Source of the DNA: Chrysophaeum taylorii
Taxonomy: Eukaryota; Sar; Pelagophyceae; Pelagomonadales; Pelagomonadaceae
Direction of reading: 5' to 3'
Length of the DNA stretch: 64,000 bases
NCBI GenBank assembly: GCA_029834535.1
Contig: JAQMWT010000028.1
Coordinates: 186,001-250,000, forward strand
Part shown: positions 1-9,926 of the stretch, piece after piece
Layout: the number at the start of each line of letters is the position of its first letter
Position numbering within the stretch: the first letter of the stretch is position 1
The notes under the pieces: model-generated
Told to the model about the DNA's origin: nothing
The model's input: the letters and a program-made list of their open reading frames with translations, nothing else
The model's database searches: none
Translations under genes and position numbers: made by a program

Positions 1-63
1 TACCAAGAACCCCCCCCAATTATTTCGAAAACAAAAAAAAACCGAGCGCGACCCGCGCTCGTC

Positions 64-1146
64 GCGAGGCCACTCCATCGCGACTTTGGCGTCGTCGTCT
101 CGGGCCTCGATCTCGCCGCCGAACTCGACCCGGCCCCGTCGCCAGAGCTCGTCTCCCGCCTCCGCGATCTCATGGACCGCCACGGCATTCTCTACTTTCC
201 GACGACGACGACGACGACCAAGCGCCAGATTTCGCCGGCGCAACTCGTCGCGTTTCACGCGCTCTTCGACCACGACATCGACGCGCCGCCCTCGACCTTC
301 CATCGCGGCATGTGTCGCCTCTGGCGCCTCGGGCTGCCCCAAGTCAACCTCCTCGCCAACAAGGCCGCGCTCACCGACGACCCGATGCACGGCGCGCTCG
401 CCGACGACGGACGACCCTGCGTCAAGAATTCCGTCTACGGCATGGAAGCCTTCGCGTGGCACGCCGACGAAGCCTCGAGGCCGGGGGGACTCTCGACGCG
501 CTATACGGCATTCCACGCGGCCGCCGTCGAGAACGCGAGCCAGGGCGAGACACACTTCACCTCGTCGCACCTCGCCTTCGAACGCCTCGGTCGCGACCAA
601 AAGCGGAGAGCGGCCAAGCTCGACGTCAGGTACCTCTCGAATCCAAAGTCGCTCGACGCGTTCGTCCCGTCTCTCGAGGTCGCCGGCAAGCGCGATGCCT
701 TCGTCCTCCCCGACGGCACCTCCAAGATTGACGACGACGCCGCCGGCCGCGCCCTCGACGACCTCCTCTCGACCTGCACCCAAATCGGCAACTGCGTGCA
801 CCACACCACGCCCTTCGTCGTCGCCCACCCCCGCACAAAGCGCCCCGCGATCCACGTCGACGTCAAGCAGCAGCTTGGCTTCGACGGACTAAACTATTCC
901 GAGTCCCAAGCTTTTCTTCGGGACGTCATGCTCCGAGCGACCTCCGAGGACCGCGTATACAAGCACCGCTGGCGAGTTGGCGACGTCTTGATTGCGGACG
1001 ACTACGCCACGCTTCATACGGCAGCACCCGGTGAAGCCTTTAACGACGCGGCGCGCCTCATCGAACGCGTTTGTGTGCCCGGCGGCCACATCCCTCAGCG
1101 CGCGCCGCTCGCCGACCTAGGTCTTACTAGTCAAGAACCCTACTAG
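64..1146 (+). CDS. TauD/TfdA-family Fe(II)/2-oxoglutarate dioxygenase, 5' incomplete
   Basis: Probable non-haem iron dioxygenase that couples oxidation of a small organic acid to decarboxylation of 2-oxoglutarate. The HxD iron ligands are seen in WHADEA (H97 and D99 counted from the ATG at 172). The distal histidine is in TLHTAAPG (about H282), followed by ARLIER, whose arginines fit the 2-oxoglutarate carboxylate clamp. The ATG at 172 is probably not the true start: the same frame stays open upstream and reads FGVVVSGLDLAAELD from about position 85, which matches the conserved N-terminal strand of TauD proteins. The frame is open to the window edge but becomes A-rich and non-coding in look before about 60, so a 5' exon or start lies outside or is spliced in. 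Substrate cannot be told; taurine is only the type member of the family. Confidence 0.8.
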   Translation, partial: ARPLHRDFGVVVSGLDLAAELDPAPSPELVSRLRDLMDRHGILYFPTTTTTTKRQISPAQLVAFHALFDHDIDAPPSTFHRGMCRLWRLGLPQVNLLANKAALTDDPMHGALADDGRPCVKNSVYGMEAFAWHADEASRPGGLSTRYTAFHAAAVENASQGETHFTSSHLAFERLGRDQKRRAAKLDVRYLSNPKSLDAFVPSLEVAGKRDAFVLPDGTSKIDDDAAGRALDDLLSTCTQIGNCVHHTTPFVVAHPRTKRPAIHVDVKQQLGFDGLNYSESQAFLRDVMLRATSEDRVYKHRWRVGDVLIADDYATLHTAAPGEAFNDAARLIERVCVPGGHIPQRAPLADLGLTSQEPY

Positions 1147-2894
1147 TGCATGCGCGTTAGAGGAGGGAGGACCACCCGGCGCGTGCCGTGTCCCCGCCGC
1201 CCGTGCATTATTACATGCGCCCCGTCGAATGTAGTCTATGCGAGTGAGTGAGTTCTTCCAGGAGAATTAACTGTCGAACCAAACCACAATACTCCGAGAT
1301 ATCTGACTAAGGTTTATTTGCCAACGCAAAGAACTGCCGTCGCAGAACCGCGCCGCTGTTCGGCGACGGCTGGGTGAGAAAGTTAGCCACGCTGCTGCTC
1401 TGCTGCTGCGTGGTACGGGTGTCGGACGGGGCCCAGATTTGCCGCCGAGAGGACGTTTGAGTTCGGGCATCGTAGAACGGGCGAAAATATTTTTGCTTTG
1501 CTTGTGGCGGAGGACAACGGACATCCCACCCCTCGTTGCTTTTTTTTTTGGTTACCAATTCAGAACCAATGTTGTTGGTCGTAGCACGAGGTACTCCCCC
1601 GTGGTTGTGGGGTTGTTTCTTTACCCCCGAACGAGCCGCGACTTTCGGCGGAGCCTAGTATTGGCGACCGGGGTATTGTCAACCGCAACCGGCCACGGTG
1701 GTGAAATGAAATGGCAATCAAAAAGTAAGGACAACATGTCCGGCCCTTAGATTTTTGCACCGGGGTTCTATTTATGTCGTCCAAACTACATGGCACGCCA
1801 GATTGATTCGCAATTATAAGGTCTAGTCGGCTGGTCGTTATTGACGTCGACCTCGGCGTAAGCAATGAATACCTGCTGGAGATCGGTACCTGAGTACCCG
1901 AGTTAAAGAAAGATTGCAGCAGCAGTATTGCCTTGGCATAATTGGCGAAGCGGCGGAATGGCCAGTATACGATGGCATCAGAAGAGTCGTTTCCTGACGA
2001 GGCAATCGACTTCCAACAAGCAGGCGGTCGGTCGCCTCAGGAGCTAAGATTTCGCCCCCCGCCAGAACGATCCGGAGCCTGGTGTGAGGCGACGGCCGCA
2101 GTCGCCGAGAGCGCTACAGTGGCTCAGCTCAACTCCGTTGTCTTGTTGTAGTTTGATTTTTGGAGGCAGGTCTATCTTTGTTCACTGCGCGCAACAACCA
2201 CTAACTAAAACTTCAGACCTCTCCCCGAACATGCACACTTAAACACAACCCCTCTTCGTTGGGGGCGCGAAAGGGTGTGTTGTTTCGCGGCATTGTACTG
2301 ACCGACACTTTCCCACTGTTCTCTCACTGTTCAATGCAAGTGCTTTTCCTCATACTTTCCTGGGAACGAAAAAAAATTCGAAGTTGTAGCCACGTGGCGA
2401 CAACTTCATGCGTAATTCACAAGCAACAGCCGTCGCCGTGTGTAAAGCTGCCTAGAAAATGATATCATTCGTGATGATATCCCCGCGGGTTGACACTCCG
2501 GATGATCGAGACGACCCTCTCGATCGAGGGCGTATATTTGTCTTGCCCGTGTGTCTCAAAGCCGAATCACGACCGCGAGTCGAATTTTTTGGCTAATCGC
2601 GGCGAGGCTAGCAGCCTACCTCTGCACAGAGGTGAACAAACCAATTCGGTTGTGATGCGGCGTTCGAGGCCAGTCGATTGCACGCAGCTGCCGAACTTGT
2701 CGATCTGGCGACCAAAGTCCACGTTGGAATGCACTGGAGTGCGTATTCGAAAAGATTCGTGCAGGCGGAGGTAGGCTGGCTGTAAAAGCCGAATGGTGCT
2801 CGTCGTCGTGTGGGGGATGGGCATGGGTAAGAGGTGGGTGAGGAAAAACGGAGGAGAAAAACCTCAGTGCTTGCCGCCATGGCGGTGATGAGTG
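1147..2894. other. Intergenic, no gene seen
   Basis: About 1.7 kb with lower GC than the flanking genes. Open frames are short, overlap on both strands and resemble no family I recognise. The only local structure is a small perfect inverted repeat at 2461-2481. Confidence 0.6.
2461..2481. repeat. Short perfect inverted repeat
   Basis: Eight-base arms GATATCAT and ATGATATC separated by five bases. It could be a hairpin or a dimeric protein site; no gene start is nearby, so its role is unknown. Confidence 0.5.
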
Positions 2895-3998
2895 TCATAG
2901 AGGCGAGAAGAACGTGCGCTTGCCCGGAGGGAGCCCATAGCCCTCCTCGGCACGCGAGGTGAAGGAGGGAGCCCGAGTAGAGATGGTTCGCGGGGAAGTG
3001 GCCCGAGGAGGGGGTGTTCGGTAGCCGGCCTCGGAGTCGCGGTCGTCTCGAGTGCGAACCCTCGGCGACTTGATACCAGTCTCGGCAATGCTGCGAGCGG
3101 CGGGCATAGCGCGGAGCGTCGGGGTTTCCGGCGCAGCATCAGACTCGTTGAGCGTCCGATAAGCGGGGTTGTAGGGCTCGGGGGCGCTCGCGGGGGCCTG
3201 CTGCTTTGTCAGCCAAACAGGCGTCTTCTCGAGGACTCCGAGCAAGTTTGACAAGACCTCTGAAGATTCGTCGAAGGAAGGTAACGATGCCTGATCCTTC
3301 GTCGCTTCGTTGACCGCCATTCGTTTCTTTTTTGCCCGCCTTGACTCGGGATCGGCAGACGGAGACGACGACGACGTCGCGGGCGCGCGTCGGGCGAGCT
3401 TCTCGTCGTCGTCGTCGTCGTCTGAAATTTCTACGGGCGTTTCTTCACGAGTCGACGGCTGGAGAAAGGGTGGGCTTGAACCACAAAGGATCGGCATACG
3501 CGGCGGTCGTACTGGAACAAGCGTGCGCGGATCAGCCTGAGGCTCCACGGTGTTCGGGATCGGGACCGGGACGGGAGATACTTGATGAACGACAGGCGGC
3601 GGCGGCGGCGGCGGCGGGAAGTAGGGTGGCGGGTAGGGCACGAGCCCTCGCGCCGCCAGCTGCTGGTGCTGCTGGGCCATCATCATCATGTTGAGGTCGT
3701 AGTACACGTTTTGCATCGTCATCATTTGCCCGATGGCTTTTTTTGTGAGGTCAATTGTTGACTTGATACAAGTGTTGCCGCAGCCGCCACCGCACGTCGG
3801 CGCGTGCATGCGGAACTGTCCGTCGCGCCAGCATGCCATATGGAATCCGTGGGGTTTTTCCCGGATGACCCGGACGTCCCACACACACTTTTCTAAAACG
3901 CGCCGATCGTAAGGATAGAGAGCTGGTTGGTTGCTGTTAACAATTCTGTGATTTTTTGTTAGGACGTTGGACTGTACCAGTACAGATACTTTGTACAT
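2895..3998 (-). CDS. Proline-rich protein with basic nuclear-signal-like patch, function unknown
   Basis: Unrecognised protein of about 367 residues from the ATG at 3998. The first 100 residues look folded: hydrophobic strands, several tryptophans (CVWDVRVI, ACWRDGQF) and a CGGGCGNTC cysteine cluster. The rest is low complexity: a methionine/glutamine stretch, a run of eight prolines, an acidic D6 tract, a KKKR patch that could be a nuclear localisation signal, and a serine/arginine/proline-rich tail. A transcription-related or scaffolding role is possible but is inference. The open frame continues upstream of the ATG through a TTTTTTCAG that looks like a 3' splice site, so a 5' exon may exist. 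Antisense frames over the trinucleotide tracts are shadows. Confidence 0.6.
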   Translation of the reverse strand: MYKVSVLVQSNVLTKNHRIVNSNQPALYPYDRRVLEKCVWDVRVIREKPHGFHMACWRDGQFRMHAPTCGGGCGNTCIKSTIDLTKKAIGQMMTMQNVYYDLNMMMMAQQHQQLAARGLVPYPPPYFPPPPPPPPVVHQVSPVPVPIPNTVEPQADPRTLVPVRPPRMPILCGSSPPFLQPSTREETPVEISDDDDDDEKLARRAPATSSSSPSADPESRRAKKKRMAVNEATKDQASLPSFDESSEVLSNLLGVLEKTPVWLTKQQAPASAPEPYNPAYRTLNESDAAPETPTLRAMPAARSIAETGIKSPRVRTRDDRDSEAGYRTPPPRATSPRTISTRAPSFTSRAEEGYGLPPGKRTFFSPL

Positions 3999-5099
3999 TC
4001 CCAAATTATGTGTACTGCTGAAAAAATTTGCCTGATTGGAACAAGCCTTGCGACGGTCGCACACACTAGGAAGTTGAGCTTGTCCGAAGTTGGAACCTTC
4101 GCGGATCTGGACGCAGAATTGAGAAGCCCATATTTTGTTCTTTAGTACCGTGCGTACGTTCCGGAAGAGATATAGATGGTCAGTGTGTTTTCGCCGTTTC
4201 CCCCCCCCCCCCTCAGGTCATCACGAAAAGTGTTCTTTGTAAGCCTTCCCACGTCATCAGCTCCAAGGAAGGGTCGCCGCCGTCGAAACGCGCCACGTGC
4301 GTGCGCAAAGACAGCCAGGCAGACGCACTGCGCTCAGGGACGAGTTTTGTAGAAATGAGGAATGCTGGTCTGGTCTTCTTTTTTTTTGGGGGGTCCTGAC
4401 GGCACGGCGTCCATAAGAGCATCACACTCTCGACCAAACGCCAGCATCACCTTTTCCTACTTCGGATCCTCTTTCCCCCCTTTGTTGTTTGAGCCTCGCC
4501 TCGTGGAAAAAGAAAGGAGGATCTCATTCCATGATGCCCTCCGTCTGTCCATCTGTGCTTCCCTAATAAGTCTAATTCTTTCCACAAAGGTACTCACTCC
4601 CCACAGGCCCCCTCGCGCCTTTCGCACAGTCGACTACGAAAACATCTAGCGAGCACATCGTGCAGTCGTCGGCTGCAATCGTAGACTTCCCTGGACATCG
4701 TCCACATAGGTAGGTGGGTATTAGGTCCTCCTCCTTCATACAACAAAGTCGTAGGTTACCTTCTACATTTCTAGAATGTAACAATCCCCAGCCCCTAAAG
4801 GGGATACCTTCGTCCTTCCGCCATCTCTCGCGTCTCCGCACAAGCCCTTCAAGACCCGTGTCAAGACGACTTTTAGAAAACTCCCTCGCGACGCACTCGA
4901 CGCCGCCCGTGCCCTAGCAGTTGACGTTTAAAACCCCCCTCCCTCGAGACACGAAACGAAACCCTATTAGTTGTAGGAAGTACCACAAGCTCCGCCTGCG
5001 CGTTCGTCGTCGTCCTCCCCTGCCACATACTATGATGGATATGAAACCCTAGTGAGCTTTCCCCTCAAATATGGGAGAGCGTGTTGCTTAACGAGCGCT
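3999..5099. other. Intergenic, contains C tract and telobox-like motifs
   Basis: No convincing gene. Contains a long C homopolymer near 4200, and two AAACCCTA (telobox-like) motifs at about 4963 and 5044, the second 50 bp before the trehalose synthase ATG. The interval should hold the promoters of both flanking, divergently transcribed genes. Confidence 0.5.
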
Positions 5100-5806
5100 A
5101 TGTCCGAGACTGTGAGCGCCGCGTCGACCGCACTGACGACAAATGTGCTGCCGACGGGGAAGAGCGCGGCGGAGCTGTCGATCGAGGAGCAGCAGATCAT
5201 CGCGGAAATTCAGGAACTGCAGCGGAAGCTTCGGGAGATGAAGTCGGAGCAGCAGGACGAGGACTCGAGCGAGGAGGGCCGACATCGGCGGATATTGATC
5301 GTGGCAAATCGGCTGCCGATCCGCGCGTCTCGAGATCCGCGCACGGCGCGGTGGTTGTTCGAGGACGCGCCGGGCGGTCTGGCGACGGCGCTGCGCGGCA
5401 TCTCGATGGAGGTCGAGTTCGTGTGGGTCGGGTGGGTCGGGTGTGACGTCCCCGTGTCCGAGCGGGCGCGCGTCACCGATCGGCTGATGCGCGATCACAA
5501 CTGCTACCCCGTTTACCTCGAAGCGAAGCTGATGGAGAAGTACTACAACGGCTTTTGCAACGACGTGCTGTGGCCTCTTTTTCACTACGTGCCGCTGCCC
5601 ATGTACCAGGCGGGCGCCGAGAAGAAGTTCGACGCGTCGCTGTGGGAGGCCTACAAGGAGGCCAACGCCAAGTTTGCCGACGCCGTTTGCGAGGTGTACG
5701 TTGCGGCGCGGCCTCCCGAGGAGCCGCAAACCCCCGCGGGGACGCAAAAGGGCGACCCGAAGAAACCGCACCTCAAGGGAGGGGGCGCGCCCCTTGCGGC
5801 GGGAAC

Positions 5807-5841
<35 letters not shown>

Positions 5842-8800
5842 GTGGTGCGTCGTCGGCAACGACGACAGCCGTCTCGGCGAAGAACCACGTCGTCGGCGGG
5901 AGCTCGACGTCCGGCGCGGCGTCTTCGGGAACAAACAAAGGTATGAACGAGGGTAGTAGCGGCGCGAGGCGCGGGAGCGCCCAGGCGACGATCAACAACA
6001 AGAAGAACGGCGGCAGCGGCACCAACAACGCGGCCCCGACCGCCAGGGGGGCTCTGCCGTTCATGCTGGGGTTCGCGCGTTCGCAAGCGGCGACCTCGTC
6101 TTCGGCCAACCCGGCCAACGAATCGGCGTCGTCGTCGGTGCCCAACAACAACAACAACAACAACAGCAACAACAACAGCAACAACAACAGCAAGGTGGAC
6201 CAGGCGTCGTCTTCGGAGAAGTCGGCCGCATCGCCGCCGGCGACGGCCGACCTCGTGTGGGTGCACGACTACCATTTGATGCGGCTCCCGCTCGAACTCC
6301 GAAAGCGAGAGCCGCGCATGGCGGTCGCGTGGTTCCTCCACACGCCGTTTCCGTCGTCGGAGATCTACCGAATTTTGCCGTTTCGCAAGGAGCTCCTCGA
6401 GGGGCTGTTGCACGCGGACCTCGTGGGATTCCATACCTACGATTACGCGCGGCACTTTTTGAGCGCGTGCTCGCGAGTCCTCGATCTGACGACGACGACC
6501 CCCAAGGGCATCGAATTTGGAGGTCGCTTTTGCTCGATCGGAGTGTTTCCGATCGGCATCGACCCGCAGCAGATCCGGGACGCGCTCGCGTCTCGGGCGG
6601 TCGAAAAGCGGACGCGCGAGCTAGGGGCCGTCTTCGAAGGGCGCAAGGTGATCATCGGCGTCGACCGCCTAGACTACATCAAGGGTATGCCGCACAAGCT
6701 GTTGGCGTTCGAGCTCTTTCTGGCCAAATACCCCCAATGGATCGGCAAAGTGACGCTCATTCAGGTCGGCGTCCCGACGCGCACCGAGGTCGAGGAGTAC
6801 CGGTCGCTCGCCAAGCACGTCAACGAGCTGGTAGGGAGGATCAACGGCGTCTACGGAACGCTCGAGTACGCGCCGATCCACTACATAAACCAGTCCATCC
6901 CGCAAGACGAGCTCATCGCCATCTACCATCTCGCGGACGCGTGCCTCGTCACGAGCGTTCGCGACGGTATGAATCTCGTCTCTCACGAGTACGTGGCCGC
7001 GCAAGCCGAGTTACCGCGGTCGTCGTCGTCGTCGTCGAGAAAGCGTCGCGATCGTCGACGTCGCGGGAGGTCGCCCAAGGCGGCGGCCGGCGGCGGCAAG
7101 CGCGTCGACGGCCAGGCCGCGCCCTCCGACGACGGCGACGCCGAGCTCGACGACGACAACGACAACGACGACGACGACGACTCCTCGGACGAAGACGACG
7201 ATCCCGCCGCCGCCGCCGCCGCCGCGACGACCAAGGCGTCGCCGAAGAACGCGAGGGGGTACGCGTACGACGAGAGCCTGGTCGTCGCTCGCGAAGCTCG
7301 CGAAGCTCGCGAAGCTCGCGAAGCTCGCGAAGCTCGCGAAGCTCGCGAAGCTCGCGAAGCTCGCGAAGCTCGCGAAGCTCGCGAAGCTCGCGAAGCTCGC
7401 GAAGCTCGCGAAGCTCGCGAAGCTCGCGAAGCTCGCGAAGCTCGCGAAGCTCGCGAAGCTCGCGAAGCTCGCGAGCAAGGGGGGGCGTCGTCGACGTTGT
7501 CGAGGAAAATGACGAGGCGGCGAAAAAATTCGTTTGTCAAGGACGGGCCGGGCGTCCTCGTGCTGTCCGAATTCGCGGGCTCGGCGCAGTCCCTCTCGGG
7601 AGCGATCCGCGTCAACCCCTGGAACACGGACGAGCTCGCGACCGCGATCCACGACGCGCTCAACCTGTCGCGCGTCGAGCGCGAGCTCCGGTGGGCCAAG
7701 CTCCATCGCTACGTGGCGACCAACACGGCCTCGTACTGGGCGCGGAGCTTCGTGACCGAGTTCCGCGACGTCTGCGAACACCCGCCGCTCCTCTCGAATC
7801 TGCCGCGGCTGCCGACGTTCGAGGTGTTGCGCGCGTACGAGAACGCGAAGAATCGACTCATCGTCGCCGACTACGACGGGACGCTCACGCATATCCAGTC
7901 GCTTCCGCAACTCGCGACGCCCGCGCCCATCGTGACCCAGCTGCTCGCGACGCTCGCGAGAGACCCCAAGAACACGCTCTACGTCATGTCTGGCCGAGAG
8001 CGGCGTTTCATGGAGAAGTGGTTGGGAAAATTGCGCGTCGGACTCGCGGCAGAGTTTGGTTTTTGCCACCGCGGGCCCGACGACCCGCCGGGCGAGTGGT
8101 CGTGCCTCGGCCGAGACCTCGAAACCTCGTGGAAGGACGTCGTGCGACCCATCATGCAGTACTTCGCCGAGCGCACTCCGGGGACCTACATCGAGTCCAA
8201 GGAGTCGTCGCTCGCCTGGCACTACCGCGACGCCGACCCGCACTTCGGCGCGTGGCAGGCCAAAGACATGCAGATCCACATGGAGGACGTATTGGCCAAC
8301 TTGCCGCTCGAGATCATCCAGGGCAACAGGCTCGTCGAGGTGCGCCACGTCGGCGTCAACAAGTCCCTCGTGCTCGAAGAGGTTTTGAAGAAGGGCCCGC
8401 CATCGACCAAGAGACGACGTCGTCCCTCGGCGGCGGCCGCCGCCGCCGCCGCCGCCGCCGCCCAGGACTCGAACAAAAAGCCGCGGGACGAGCCGCCCCG
8501 CATGAGCGAGGGAGGCAACGACGACGGCAGCAATACCGGCACCAAGGTGGCGTCCTCGCGCACCAGGTCGGCGTCTGCGACGGCGGGCGACTTGGTGCGC
8601 TCTAATTCGGATCCCGCGGGCACGGACCCCGTCGTCGTCGCGCCGGCTCCCCAGCCCGTTGTCGGAGTCGTACAGGAACAACCCAAGGAAGACGACCCCG
8701 AGGACTTTGACTTCATCCTGTGCGTCGGCGACGACCGCTCGGACGAGGACATGTACCAGCTCCTCAAGGCGTACCACGCCTCCGCGGCGCGCAACGACAC

Positions 8801-8993
8801 GAATTCCGGCACGCGACGGCCCCTCGCGTTGTACCTCGTTCACATCGGGACCGGCGCGACGCAGGCCGAGTACTACGTCGAGAACATCCTCGAGCTGCGC
8901 AAAATCATACGCGGCATGGCCTCAATTTCGCTGCGCGATGACCGCTTCCAGCACACTTCTAAGCCCCCGCCACCCCCCCAGGCCCGCCTCTGA
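5100..8993 (+). CDS. Trehalose-6-phosphate synthase/phosphatase fusion with large low-complexity insertions
   Basis: Two-domain enzyme (about 1297 aa): GT20 makes trehalose-6-phosphate from UDP-glucose and glucose-6-phosphate, and a HAD-type TPP domain removes the phosphate. GT20 begins near residue 63 (ILIVANRLPIR) and keeps HDYHLM, GVDRLDYIKG and VRDGMNLVSHEYVA, the substrate-binding arginine/lysine and acidic motifs. TPP begins near residue 919 with VADYDGTL, then SGR, the VNKSL lysine and GDDRSDEDM, so both sites look intact. Three in-frame low-complexity insertions interrupt the domains: about residues 200-383 (poly-Q, poly-N), 637-812 (acidic tract plus 21 Glu-Ala-Arg repeats) and 1099-1201 (poly-A). 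They sit where the family has short loops. The ATG at 5100 is the first in frame. A short coiled coil precedes GT20. Usual two-domain proteins are about 800-1000 aa. Confidence 0.95.
5808..5840 (+). repeat. CAG microsatellite coding poly-glutamine
   Basis: Uninterrupted CAG run inside the first insertion of the trehalose synthase, encoding about ten glutamines. Confidence 0.9.
6144..6193 (+). repeat. AAC/AGC-type microsatellite coding Asn/Ser tract
   Basis: Imperfect AAC repeat in the first insertion of the trehalose synthase, encoding asparagine runs broken by serine. Confidence 0.85.
7287..7475 (+). repeat. 21 copies of a 9-bp tandem repeat (GCTCGCGAA) coding (Ala-Arg-Glu)n
   Basis: Twenty-one consecutive nine-base units; the last ends in GAG instead of GAA. 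Being a multiple of three it stays in frame inside the GT20 domain. The near-perfect identity of the units implies recent expansion. The encoded alternating charged helix former could give an extended alpha-helix. Long antisense frames reading FAS or RAS repeats here are artefacts of the same repeat. Confidence 0.95.
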
Positions 8994-9350
8994 CTATAAT
9001 TCATTCTCCCGTCGTCGTCTTCGTCGCCAAAGCCACCGCCGCCTCTCGAGAGTCATCGCCACCGCATATGCACCCGCCCTCCGCTGGTCCTCGTCGTCGA
9101 CCGCGCCGTGGTTGGCGGCGGCGGCGGCGGCGGCGGCCGTGGCTCCCGCCGCGCGTCTCGGGGTAGTTCGCCCGCCTGAGTTTACTTGTCAGCGCGACGG
9201 CCGCGCGGCCACGAACGATGGTACTGCGCGCCCGGATACGTAATTCGGCCGCCGTCACGGCACTCCTCTTGGCAAGTGCCACTTGTTTGTGACGACGACG
9301 ACGACAACGACAACGACGACGTCTTATCTGTGACCGCGACCTTACTGATC
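8994..9350. other. Intergenic between convergent genes
   Basis: About 360 bp between the stop codons of the trehalose synthase and the minus-strand secreted protein. Contains GGC and ACG/ACA trinucleotide runs; no gene seen. Confidence 0.5.
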
Positions 9351-9902
9351 CTATGTTTTACTCGCGTCGTCGTCGTCGTCTTGGTTCAGGCTCGGAGTAG
9401 TAGTAGTAGACAGCGTGGCAGTCTCTCGCCGAACGTAGTACCCTTCCTCGCCCTTTGCGTAGACTTCCGGGGCAAAACCGAGCTCCTGGCTCGAGATCTT
9501 TGTTGTGGTCCCAACGTCGACGGCATCGAGGAGTTGCTTGCCCTGCGCAACGGCGACCTCGGTGTTCCCCGGAGCAATGAAGAAGTCTAACGGCTTCTTC
9601 GCGAGGAGCGGCTGGAGCGAGCGCGCATGAGGATCCAGTGCCCACTTTAGTGCGGCCACCGCGGCGTCGCCGGGTGCCGTCGTGGCGATCTTCCCGACAA
9701 AGAAGAGCTTGTCGCCTTGTCGCGCGCCGCAATAGCAATCGAAGATGCGCTCGTGTTTCAGCCGCCTGTACGCCTCGTCGAGACGCGTCAGCGACGCCTT
9801 GTTGTACTCCTTTTTCGCCGCTTTGACCTTCCTCGGCGCGCCAAATCCTACCGAAAGGCCCGCGACGACCGAGGCGAGGACGAGCACCCGAAGCACGAAC
9901 AT
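9351..9902 (-). CDS. Secretory or plastid-targeted protein, function unknown
   Basis: A 183-residue protein. Residues 1-18 form a clear signal peptide, and the predicted cleavage region GLSVGFGAPRK places a phenylalanine just after the cleavage zone, followed by basic residues. That is the arrangement of the bipartite plastid pre-sequence of algae with red-derived secondary plastids, so import into the plastid is likely but inferred. The mature part (CYCGARQGDKLFFVGK, ALKWALDPHA) is compact and not assigned to a family. The C-terminus is a low-complexity Thr/Asp tail. Its ATG lies only 24 bp from the divergent ankyrin gene. Confidence 0.75.
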   Translation of the reverse strand: MFVLRVLVLASVVAGLSVGFGAPRKVKAAKKEYNKASLTRLDEAYRRLKHERIFDCYCGARQGDKLFFVGKIATTAPGDAAVAALKWALDPHARSLQPLLAKKPLDFFIAPGNTEVAVAQGKQLLDAVDVGTTTKISSQELGFAPEVYAKGEEGYYVRRETATLSTTTTPSLNQDDDDDASKT

Positions 9903-9926
9903 GAGTTGTTTACTCCTGAAACCCTA
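9903..9926. promoter_or_regulatory. 24-bp divergent spacer (bidirectional promoter region)
   Basis: Only 24 bases separate the ATG codons of two divergent genes, so core promoter elements and 5' UTRs must be extremely short or overlap the coding regions. It contains the telobox-like AAACCCTAA immediately before the plus-strand ATG. Confidence 0.5.

Noticed and set aside
5088-6455. 455-codon minus-strand frame opposite the GT20 domain
   Set aside because: Arg-rich shadow of GC-rich coding sequence; no domain, and the plus strand is clearly the gene.
7011-8843. 610-codon minus-strand frame with long FAS repeats, and similar RAS-repeat frame
   Set aside because: Entirely antisense to the conserved trehalose synthase/phosphatase; the repeats are the reverse complement of the 9-bp tandem repeat.
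8994-9350. Extension of the trehalose synthase 3' region as a separate Arg-rich gene
   Set aside because: Overlaps the conserved C-terminus in another frame and has no start context or family match.
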